DNA from: Acanthamoeba lenticulata
Taxonomy: Eukaryota; Discosea; Longamoebia; Acanthamoebidae
Direction of reading: 5' to 3'
Assembly (NCBI GenBank): GCA_002179805.1
Contig: NAVB01000270.1
Span: 1 to 64,000 of the forward strand
DNA: 64,000 bases
The position numbers and the translations under genes were made by a program. Of the stretch, positions 43,894 to 54,402 are shown piece after piece. Under the pieces are notes generated by a model, which saw nothing but the letters and a program-made list of their open reading frames with translations, was not told the origin of the DNA and ran no database searches. Each line of letters starts with the position of its first letter. Position 1 is the first letter of the stretch.

Positions 43894-46109
43894 ATGGCTC
43901 AAGCGGTCATGCCACCGGTCGCGCCCGCTGCCCCTGTGCCGGCGTGCAACTTCTGCCGCAAGGCGCACACTGCATGCGACCCGTACGTGCACAGTCGTCT
44001 TTTTTACTTTCTTTCCACATATACCGCCTCATCTCAGAAGGTTGGTTGTGCACCCGTAGAAGTTGAGTGGTGGATATTCCGATAGGGATGACTCTGCACC
44101 ACTTGCACCACCCCGCGGATGCAGCTCTCTTTTCCATATTGCAGCCTTAAAGGCTCACAACGCGCCGGGGGGGGGGGCACCAGGGCGCGGCCATGCGGGC
44201 GCTGTGTGCGAACGGGGCGAGCTCACTTGTGCGCCGATCCACCGCCCCAGAAGCGAGGCCGGAAGCCCCTCAAGGACCGCGCCAAGGCTTCCACGACGGC
44301 TCCTTCCGCCGCGGCCGACCCTCGGCCTCCCAAGTCAACGCCCAAGTCGTCGTCCTCTTCCTCATCCCGAGCGTCCGCGGCGCCTCGGCCAGCAGCGACC
44401 AGCAGCGCCGCAAACGCTTCCGCGGCCGCCCTCCGAAACCCGCCCGTCGCGGCCGCGCACGTCGCTGATGACGACGGCGACAGCGACGACAGCGGCGAGG
44501 CCGGGCCGCTGCGCGCACGGATCAAGCTCATGACGCAGGTGATGACGATCCAGGCCGACGAGCTGCAGCAGCTGCGCGGCGCCTATGCCGCCCTCCAGGC
44601 CAAGTACGCCCGGTGCAAGGAGGACCTGCGCGCCGCGAGGAGACACGTGGCCGAGTTGGTCGAGCATGTGCGCGACACCAAGCCGCGCGAGCGCAAGCGA
44701 CCTCGGATCGAGGACAGCGTCTCGTCCCTGGCCGACGGCGATGGCGGCAGTGGCGGCGGCGGCGGCGGCGGCGGCGGTGGCGCCAAGCTGCAGGCGTTGT
44801 CGCCGTCCCAGTCACCCACGACATCGCCCTCGACCTCGCCGCCGCTTCCCGTGGCGTTGGCCGTCACGATGGCCGTCGTGAACGAGGCCCGCGAGCTCAT
44901 GCCCTTCCTGCGCGACTACGACCTCCGGTCGTCGTTGGCGGTCACCAGCTTCAGCTACCCGGTGTGCGCCTACATGAACTCGGTCACTGACGACTGCCCG
45001 CCGGTGATGATCTTTGCCAACCCGGCCTTTTGCAGCCTCATCAACCGCCCGCTGGTGCTGCTTCTCTCTTGCTGCTTGGCACTGGAATGCCAGGCATGCT
45101 CATTGGCGCGACTGGCCTGTGCATACAGGATCGGCTCTTGGGCTCGTCGTTCCCGTTCGCCTTTGTGGTGAACGTGCACCAGTACAAGCAGGCGGTCATG
45201 CTGACCACCAACCGACCGCCGTTCAGCGTGAGCGAAGTCTATCGCTACCACTCGCTCCTACGCTCGAGCTACGGCTCGCTCCTGCGCGTGTCGCAGAACG
45301 CCCAGTTCTTCTGCGGCGAGAACGGCGTGGTACGCCTCTTCGTTCTTTCTCGTCGTTATTGTCGTCGTTTTCGTTTTCGTCTTGGTCGACTTCGTTCTTG
45401 TTGTCGTCGCGGGCCCGGGCTGACGCTTGTGGCTGGGCGCGTGCAGCTCCAGTACACGGTGCTGTGCATCCTCGACTGGGAGGAGGGCCGCCTGGAGGAG
45501 ACCGAGGAACTGGACAAGTGGGTTCCCCTCAGGCGCGGACTCGATATCGAGTCCTCTTCGCCCTTCTCGTCCTCTTTCTCGCCCGAATCGTCGTCAGCGT
45601 CCTCCACCACAACCACAACCACTTCCTCTTCATCGTCGTCATTGTCGTCGTTGATCCCGCTGACGCCTCGCCATCACTATAATCACCAACAACAACAACA
45701 GCAACAACAACAACCCTATCTCGACCCTCAGCACCAGCCACATGAGCACCCACGGCCCCACCATCATCCCCCACGCCATCAACATCCTCATCATCGCCTT
45801 CCTTACGACCACCATCTCCCATCTTTTCCGCCCCACCACCACAACCGGCAACTCGAGCCAACACCTGGGCCCTACCACCCTCACCATCTTCATCATCCTC
45901 ACATAAGCCAACCGACAGGACATCCCCATCACCAACAACATCATCACCATGCTCCTCTTGAGCAACTGCTTTCAAGCCATCCCGGAGCCCCGTCGACGTC
46001 TGGGGCTGGCCAGCGCGGGTCCTCGTCCGACCTGACGTGGCTCCTGCAGGACCTGCCGTTTCCTGCGAGCCCGTCCTGGCCCTTCTCCCCGCCGATGGAC
46101 CCCACCTGA
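43894..46109 (+). CDS. Zinc-cluster/PAS transcription regulator, copy 6
   Basis: Start at 43894 (MAQAVMPPVAPAAPVP). Cluster ACNFCRKAHTACDP, then an intron of about 195 bases with a G-run, then RPCGRCVRTGRAHLCADPPP with QKRGRKPLK. Ala/Ser-rich linker, coiled coil (LMTQVMTIQADELQQLRGAY, 44530-44670), Gly run, and ARELMPFLRDYDLRSSLAV. PAS strands follow: SYPVCAYMNSVTDDCPPVMI and FANPAFCSLINRP; after introns LGSSFPFAFVVNVHQYKQAV, VSEVYRYHSLLRSSYGSLLR and DWEEGRLEETEELDKW. The His/Gln/Pro-rich tail ends at 46109. Closest to copy 4 by eye. Only 96 bases separate its stop from the TRAPPC9 start. Confidence 0.85.
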
Positions 46110-46205
46110 TGGGTCTCGTGTCTGCCTGTACAGCAACGTACCAAAGAAAATGGAAACAAAAGGAAATAATAATAGAAAAACAAACACGGATCGTGGCCAC
46201 AAAAG

Positions 46206-49200
46206 ATGCACGAGCTCGATGTGGCGGGCGACATTACTGCAGCCAAGGAGATTCGCGTAGCGCTGGTCCCGATTGGCAACATCTCGGAACGCAAGTTCGT
46301 GCAGTTCTCCAATCTGATCAAAACCTTCTCGGTCATCGAGTTGGGCCTCACCCCCACCCCCCGCGACAAAGGCACGCGTGCAACCTCCCATTCCAGCAGC
46401 TTTGTTTCAATGCGTGCATGCTTGTGTGGGCTCATTCGTTGCTCTGCCTGGGGGTGGCTCCACGCGCAGGGCTGGCGCGCAGCGGGCTCACCCAGCGGTG
46501 GTGGCAAGGCGGTCTCGTCTACCCACGCTTCGTGGACAGCCGCGCGACGCACCGCAGCGACTGGGAGGACTTCCAGGTCCACCGCAAGACCCTCGGCGTA
46601 CGCCACCCCTGTTCCTCTATTTATTTTATCTTCCTTTCACAAGTAAATAGAATCAATAAATAAATAAAAAAAACATCTCACGCGTGGGGTTGCTGGGCAG
46701 GTGGTGGGCATCATCGACTGCGCGCAATGGAAGGACCTGTCGGACGCTTACGCCGAGTTCGAGCGGCTGCGGCGACAGCACCCGACCGCCGTGGCGGTCA
46801 CCTGCTTTGCCTTTGAGCCGCGCGACGACCAGCCCGGCACGACGCCCCTCCCACTTCTTCCCCTTCTTCTACATGTGCTCTGGGCCACTCGTGAGCTCAT
46901 CGTCGTCTTGCTCAGACTTTGCCAAGGACAACCTGGTTATGATCCCCAATGGCGACCAGAAGCGGCTGCTGTTCTACCTCAACACTCTCCTCATCGACTT
47001 CGTGGCCACCATCCTCAAGGAGCTCGAGACCCTCGTATGCCTCCTCCCTTCTTCGCTTTCGTTCTTTCTTTGCCTTCGTTTTTTCTGCGGCTGACGAGGG
47101 ACCAGTTCGAGAACGAGCAAGCGTGGGCGAGCGCCTACATCTCGACGCCGCTGGACCCACACAACCCGTCGGCCGACGAGGTGAACCGCCTCAAGAAGCG
47201 CAAGGCCGGGCGCGTCAACAAGATCAAGGGCGACTACTGCCTCCTCGCTGGCGATGCCCGCGACGCGCTCATCCAGTTCGCTTTCCTTCTCTCTCCCCGC
47301 TTCCACGCTTGCGTGTGTGCGGTGGACTGAAGACAGCACGCGCGCGTGCGTGCGGTGGTGACCACAGCTATCAGACGGCCGAGGAGCAGGCCCGGCAGAA
47401 CGGCGACAACGTGTGGCTCGCCGGCGCGCTCGAGGGCCAGGCCGCCGCGCTCATTCTCGCCACCACGGCGGCGGTGACGGCCGCCGCGGCCGCGGGAGAA
47501 GGCACCGAGATCGTGCCGCCCATCGGGAGCGCCGGGTGGGCCGACGTGCCAGCCGTGGCCGACAAGTACGCCGAAGTGCTGAGCCTCTACGCCAAGAGCC
47601 ACGCCGTCACGCTCGAGCTCGAGGCCTCGCTCAAGCTCGCAGGTCGGTGGCTTCCCCTTCTCTCTCTCTCTCTCCCTCGACTGACATGTTGGGGGCTGCC
47701 CTCGCGCAGGCTATCACACGTGGTTCGGGCGCAAGGTGCAGGCGTTGGAGCTTCTCATGCACGCCCACGCCCTCTCGGCCGAGTGTTCGACGCAGGAGCG
47801 GGTGCGTGTCGACGCGTGTCGACATAATCGACGTGTTGGGGGACTCAACCATGTGTGTGTAGATCCTCGTGTGCAGCGCCATCGCAGGTCTGTGCCGACG
47901 GCAGGGATTCCACCGCAAGTTTGCGTTCTTCATCCGCGAGGCCGCCGCGCTCCACCACAAGCTCTTCATGGTGCGTCTTCGTCTCCTGAAATCACAAACC
48001 CAAGCACAAACATGCTTACATGAGTGGGGCACCAGATGTCGACAGCGCACAGCCTCTACTTGGTGACGGCGCCGCACTACCAGCTGCAGGCGCTGCAGCC
48101 GCGCGCAGTTAGCACCGCCGCGCTCGCCGACGACACCCAACAGAACTGGCTCTACATTCAGCGCTCGCTACTTCGGTACTCTTTTTTTAAATATACAAAT
48201 ATAGATTATAATTCTTGAATGTTTTACTTTAATTTTCTGTTTTGGTTCAATGTTATTCCTGACGAGCACTCTTGCGGCACGCTGCGCAGAGCGCTGATCG
48301 CTACGGCCCGCGCGCTCAACGACGCCACGGCCAGCGCCGCCTACGCGCTCGCCCTCCTGCGCACGTACGTGCTTGGTGCCCCTTGGACGTGCGCGCATGC
48401 GCTCCTCTGTCGTGAATTTATGTCGACGCGCTACGTGCACCACGCCACAGGTTCAAGGGCGATCGGGCTCACGGCGAGGAGCAGGTGGAGCTGGCCACCG
48501 AGCTGGCGCGGCTCACCAAGTACACACCGGCGTCGCCGCACATCGACCCGCGCGGCGCCCTGCCTCAGCTCCTCGGCATTCTCCCCTTGCGGCCCTCCGA
48601 CGAGATGGGTATTGCATGCTTCATTTAGGCCATACTTTAAATAACTCACGGGCTCTACACACTCGCAGCCCCGCTCGAGCTGCCCAAGCAGAAGCAGGTT
48701 ATTGTCGATAATGACAACCCGTTCATCTTCACGCCCATGCGGTTCCAGAAGAACGCCTACAAGCCGCCCGTTGTGGCCCAGGGCGATCTCGTCACCTTCA
48801 AGGCCTACCTCGCCAACCCGTTCGCCTTTCAGGCATGCACCTCCCCTTTCGCTACTCACGGTCGACAAAAAAGCTGACGTAGCGACGCATCACGCCATGG
48901 GCAGGTCCACCTCGAGTCGGTGAGCTTGGCCACCGAGGGCGCCGAGTTCGATGCCTACCCCGTGCTGGCCGTGACCCTGCCCCCACACGCCTCGTGCCAC
49001 GAAGTCCTCCTGTGCGGCCGGGCCCTCGCCCCGGGCTCTGTGCGCGCGACGGGCTGCCTCATCCACGCCCTCAACATCCTGTGCCTTCATACCGTCGACG
49101 GCCGCGGCCTGCCGGTCGTCGTCGCCGACCCCAACGACGCGGGGCAGCGACGGCGCGGCCTCGACACACAGCTGCTCCCGACCAAGCTGCCCGCGGACCG

Positions 49201-50993
49201 CGGCCTCCCGCGCGAAGACGGTCCCGAGAACGCGACCGAGGTGGTGATCGTGCAGGCGCTGCCCCTCGTTCAGCTGTCGACTGTCGGCCCGCCCGTCCGG
49301 CAGCTGGCCTTTGAAAAGCAGCTCGGCGGCGTCGAGATTGAGGTATGTGGCCACGTCCACCGCCTCCTTAAATGTTGTCTTCTCCTGATTGCCTGGAATC
49401 TCATGCATGCCGGCGAGCAGGTCAAGAATGTGAGCGGGCTGGCCATCGAGTGGATGCAGCTGAACGCGCCTGCGGCGGACGGCGATGACGACAGTGGCAC
49501 CAGCTCGGGCCTCGTCTGGGACGCCGACGTGGTGACGTCCCACCTGCCTCTGGCGCCCGGACACTCGTTCGTTCTGCCCGTGCGCTTCCGATTCGGCGCC
49601 CACATGTACGCGCGGCTCCACCACCAACCATTTATTGGTCGAGGCAAAACAACGGCTTATACCGCGTCGACATAAACAGGAAGGACGGCCGCGTGGTGGT
49701 CGACTACGGGCAGAAGGACGGCACCCACAAGCGGCGAGCGGCCATCGACGTTCGGGTATTTCTCCTTTTATCAATATTTTGAAATTTTATTTTTATTCAA
49801 CTTTAATTATTGTTTAATATTGATTGGCTGGCTGTGTCACATCAGGCGTACTTGCTGGGCGGACAAGTGCCGGTGGTGGTGACGAACCTGAACGTGCTGC
49901 CCTATGGCCGCCTGCCTGCCCTCCCGGGCTGCGCGGTCCCGCCCGAGGGCCAGGAGAACGACTACGTCGTGCTGCTCTTTGAACTGCACAACACGTACGC
50001 GCACGCCACGCCACGCGAGCACGCGCACGCCGATGCTCGCTCACACGTGTGCCCGCGCAGAACATCGCTGAGCTTCACGGTGCACTGCGCCGTGACAGAG
50101 CCGGCCAGCACGGCCCGCGTCGTGTGCGAGCCCCGGTCCCACAACAAGCTCGCTGTCGTCACCCGGCGCCTGCCCTACGACGGTTCCCTCTCCGCGCGTG
50201 AGGTTTGTTGTTGTTGCTGCTGTTGTTGTTGTCGTTGCTCGCTCAAGCCAAGCCCGAGCTCGTCGTCGCTCACACGCGTGTGGATGCCTTTGCTTTGGGG
50301 CACTCAGGCGGCGCTGTCGTGCAAGGCCAGCCTCATGCAGCGGGTCTCGCTCTGGTGGGTGTCGGCCTGGGGCCACCGGGGTGACATCTCGCTGGCGTCG
50401 CTGGCCGTGCCCACGGCCCTGCTCCTGTCCGACCCCGTACGCATCACCATCACGGCCGAGAAGCAGCAGCGCGAAGAGGAGGAAGAGGTCCCGCAAAAGA
50501 AGCAAAAAGGAGAAGAGGAGGACGAGGACGATGATGATGATGATGATGACGAAGGGAAGAGCGCCCACCGCGTCGTGTGCGGCGAGTTCTGTCGTGTGCG
50601 CGTGCGCGTGGAGAATCGCGCGGCGGTGGCCGCCAGCCTCCTCCTCCGTGTCCAGGCCTACCAGGTTCGTGTGCGCAGCCAATCCTGATGCGTCAACTGG
50701 ACTGCCCATTCACACGCGCACACGCGACAAACGCGCAGAGCACGGATGCGGGGTCGCCCAAGGTGTCGCTGCTCAACAAGCTCCTGTGGGTCGGGTCTCT
50801 CCACGTGACGTTTGGCCATGTCGGGCCCGGCGAGGCGGTGGAGCACGTCGTTGGCCTGTGCGCCGTGCAGCCTGGCCGGTATGGGCTGCAGGCCTCGGCG
50901 ACCAACGAGGCCACCAACGACACGCACTGGGCCACCCAGCCTCTCGCGCTCTTCGCCCGTCAACCACGAACGGTGACAAAATTGGAGCTTTAA
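46206..50993 (+). CDS. TRAPPC9: TRAPPC9 (Trs120-type) TRAPP II subunit
   Basis: Subunit of the TRAPP II complex, a Rab GEF and tether at the Golgi. Start at 46206 (MHELDVAGDITAAKEIRVAL; then IGNISERKFVQFSNLIKTF). Matching TRAPPC9 blocks in order: DWEDFQVHRKTLGVVGIIDC, DLSDAYAEFERLRRQHP, KRKAGRVNKIKGDYCLLAGD, GDNVWLAGALEGQAAALI, VADKYAEVLSLYAKSHAV, TLELEASLKLAGYHTWFGRK, GFHRKFAFFIREAAALHHKL, DNDNPFIFTPM, VVAQGDLVTFKAYLANPFAF. C-terminal Ig-like segments run to LFARQPRTVTKLEL and the stop at 50993; AATAAA follows at 51003. About a dozen introns. An acidic Glu/Asp-rich insertion occurs at about 50460-50560. Confidence 0.9.
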
Positions 50994-51836
50994 GGTTTGC
51001 AAAATAAAAAGACAGCATCCAACACCAAACCTGCGTTGTGTATGCCCTTGGCTCGACGAGGCGCAGTGCTTCATTGCCAACAACATTGCCGAGCAACTCG
51101 ACATGACGTGGACCACTCTTCTGACGTGGAACAGATCACTGAACAACTGCGCGAAGACGTGGGGCCGCAGGTGCTCCTCGGGAACGTGTCTGCCGAGAGT
51201 TCGCCGTTGGCGCAGGATCAAGGACGCCAGATTGCAGAAAGGTCCTGGCGTCAAGAGGCACACCTTCACCGTTGAGGACAAGCGACTCCCGCAGAGCGCG
51301 CTGAGCTGGCAGCGAATGAAAACTTCTGGGTTCGTGCCAGACAGGTCGGTCGTGCTGCGCTCCTGGCGGATGAAGAAGCCAAGGACTGCCACCTGCGCCA
51401 GCACAGCGAGAAACTGGCAATCGTGTGCGGCGTCATCAGCACTTTTTCTCTCACTTGCGCGTGTGTCCTGACTGCCACACAGCGACCAAGCACATCTCTT
51501 TGCTCACCGGGCGGCAGATCATCCTCCTCGGGGTGCCGACCGCTCCCACCACTGGCTCGTGTTCGTGTCAATACACCCACACACACACACCCACACACCC
51601 CTCAAGAACTCATATCCCGACCCGTTTTGCCGCTTGCTTGGATTGGAGTACACCTCTACCTCCGCCATGCTGCCCGGGCACCCACACCAGGGAGGTGGGT
51701 GTCGACAAGGACGATAGGGCCGGATCGCGGGGGGGGGGGAATCGGACAAACGCGGCAGACCGGGACGACGAGAAGCAAATCGCTTCTAATCGCACGCAAA
51801 GAACTTGGCAGCAGCATAAGGCAGAGAGAGGCAAAC
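50994..51836. other. Intergenic region with a possible LysM-like coding fragment
   Basis: Between TRAPPC9 and the carboxylase gene. A plus-strand frame at about 51045-51470 reads LDEAQCFIANNIAEQLDMTW followed by TTLLTWNRSLNNCA, resembling a LysM module (IAxxxxxxxxxLxxWNxxLNxxC). No start, signal peptide or clean exon structure is visible, and the frame ends at 51471. It may be a gene remnant or a small unannotated exon set. The rest holds a G-run (51730-51738) and nothing recognisable. Confidence 0.3.
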
Positions 51837-53698
51837 ATGCTACAACGAGCGATGCTGCGAAGGGGTGGTGTTGGTGGCACATCGACCAGCGTGCTTTGCG
51901 GCACGATGAAGAGCCAGGCAGCATGGCGCAGTGCTGTTCGATTGGAGGGCCGCACGGCCTTGCAGACTACTGTAGGCCGCGAGTACCACGCCGAGCGTGA
52001 TTTCAACGTCATCGAAGGGTCGGTGGAGATGAGCCAGGACGAATGGCGTGAGAATGGCCGTGTGATGCTCGACCTGGTCAACAAGCTCAAGAAGGACGTG
52101 TCCACCGTCAGGGCTGGTACATGCAGCTCAACACATCAACTCGTAATTTTAGATTTTGTTTCATTTGTTTTACACGATTTTTAATTCAAAAAATCTGGGG
52201 TCACACTCAAGGTGGCGGCGACACGGCCTGCTCTCGGCACGTGGCCAAGGGCAAGCTGCTGCCGCGCGACCGCATCCTTCGCCTTCTCGATCCCTCGTAC
52301 GTGCCCCCCCCCCTCATCTTGCTCTCTCTTTTTTGCTTTTCCCTCACGGGCGCGTTCGCCTTCAAGGTCGCCGTTCCTGGAGCTGTCGCAACTGGCCGGA
52401 CACGAGCTCTACGAGGACCACGTCCCCGCGGGCGGCATCATCACCGGCATCGGCCGCATCCACGGGTGCCGCCTCCCTTCACCGTCACCACCTCCATCTC
52501 CACCATCATCATCTTCATCAGCATCATCACCACCATCATCATCCTCCTGCTTCTCATGTTCGGCCGTGTGACACAGGCAGGAGTGCATGGTGGTGGCCAA
52601 CGACGCCACGGTCAAGGGCGGCACCTACTACCCGATCACGGTGAAGAAGCACCTCCGCGCGCAGGAGGTGGCCCAGCAGAACCGCCTCCCGTGCGTCTAC
52701 CTCGTCGACTCGGGCGGCGCCAACCTCCCGCGCCAGGACGAGGTTAGCCCTTCCTCACTTCCTCGTCATTCTCACATCGTCTTCATCATCATCGCCCTCG
52801 CGACTGACAACTGCGGCGAACACCAGGTCTTCCCCGACAAGGAGCACTTTGGGCGGATCTTCTACAACCAGGCCAACATGTCGGCCCAGGGCATCCCTCA
52901 GGTATGCTCGACCCCCCAAGAATGTGTGGAATGTGCGGCTAACACAGAGGCACTTGTTAAGGTGGCGGTGGTGATGGGCTCGTGCACGGCCGGTGGCGCG
53001 TACGTGCCGGCCATGGCCGACGAGTGCGTGATCGTCAAGGGCAACGGCACCATTTTCCTCGGCGGCCCGCCCCTCGTCAAGGCCGCCACGGGTGAGGTCG
53101 TCACGGCCGAGGAGCTGGGCGGCGCCGACCTCCACTGCCAGACGTCGGGCGTGACGGACCACTACGCGCACGACGAGGAGCACGCCCTCGCGCTGGCCCG
53201 ACGCATCGTGTCCAACCTCAACCCGTCGCACACCAAGTACCGCCAGGGCGCCTGGGAGCCCGAGCCCGTCATCGACCCCAGGCACGGCCTCGCCCCTGCT
53301 GCGCATGCTTGACATTCCAGTCAAATTGTGTGGCTAATGGAATTTGTGGAATGCGCGGAACGTGACGCGCGTGTGTCGTGGCAGGTACCCGCAAACGGAC
53401 CTGTACCACCTGATCCCGGCCGACGCGCGCAAGCCGTTCGACATGCGCAAGATCCTGGCGCGCGTGCTCGACGACTCGCGATTCGACGAGTTCAAGGCCC
53501 TCTACGGCCCGACCCTCGTCACGGGCTTTGGCCGCATCCACGGCCACCCGGTGGGCATCGTCGCCAACAACGGCATCCTCTTCTCCGAGTCGGCCCGCAA
53601 GGGCGCCCACTTTGTCGAGCTGTGCGCCCAGCGCGGCATCCCGCTCGTGTTCCTCCAGAACATCACGGGCTTCATGGTGGGCCGCTCCTACGAGGCCG

Positions 53699-53729
<31 letters not shown>

Positions 53730-54323
53730 CACCGCCGTCGCCTGCGCGCAGGTTCCCAAGCTCACCGTCGTCGTCGGCGGCTCCTTTGGCGCTGGCAACT
53801 ACGCCATGTACCTTCTCCTCCTCTTATGCGCTCAAGGGCGCCGGCTGACGTCATGCTGACGTGGACCCATCCAGGTGCGGGAGGGCGTACAACCCGCGGT
53901 TCATGTTCATGTGGCCCAACTCGCGGATCTCGGTGATGGGCGGCGAGCAGGCGGCCTCGGTGCTCACGCAGATCAAGCGCGAGGCCATGGAGAAGTCCCG
54001 CTCGGCCCACCAGTGGTCGGCCCAGGAGGAGGAGGCCTTCCGCTCCTCGATGCACGCCAAGTGCGTCCCCGCCGGCGCTTCCTCGCTCGCCGCACACGCG
54101 CGCCTTCTGACATGCGGTTGTCCCACCGCACACACGCCACACGCGCACGCGCACGCACACGCGCAGGTACGAGAAGGAGGGCCACCCGTACTACGCGTCG
54201 GCGCGGCTGTGGGACGACGGCATCATCGACCCGGCCGAGACCCGCAACGTGCTGGGCCTCGCCCTGGCGGCCTGCCGCAACGCGCCCATCCCCAACACGC
54301 AGTTTGGCGTCTTCCGCATGTAA
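51837..54323 (+). CDS. MCCC2: Methylcrotonoyl-CoA carboxylase beta subunit
   Basis: Mitochondrial carboxyltransferase subunit of leucine catabolism; with the biotin subunit it makes 3-methylglutaconyl-CoA. Start at 51837 ([14 protein letters not shown]), with an Arg/Ser/Thr-rich, acid-poor N terminus typical of a mitochondrial presequence. Blocks: [19 protein letters not shown] [132 protein letters not shown], and C-terminal [53 protein letters not shown]. Ends NTQFGVFRM, stop 54323. About eight introns, two carrying the TGTGGAATG motif and one the GTGTGCGGTGG motif in reverse. Confidence 0.95.
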
Positions 54324-54402
54324 ACTGCGACTTCTCGACCTTCCACCCAACATCAACAAGCAGCGGCTTCTATTATCTATTTTCTTGAAAGGAAAAGGCG
54401 GC

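Noticed and set aside
50658..51404. 248-codon minus-strand ORF overlapping the TRAPPC9 3' end
   Set aside because: Overlaps a well supported TRAPPC9 exon and has no recognisable domain.
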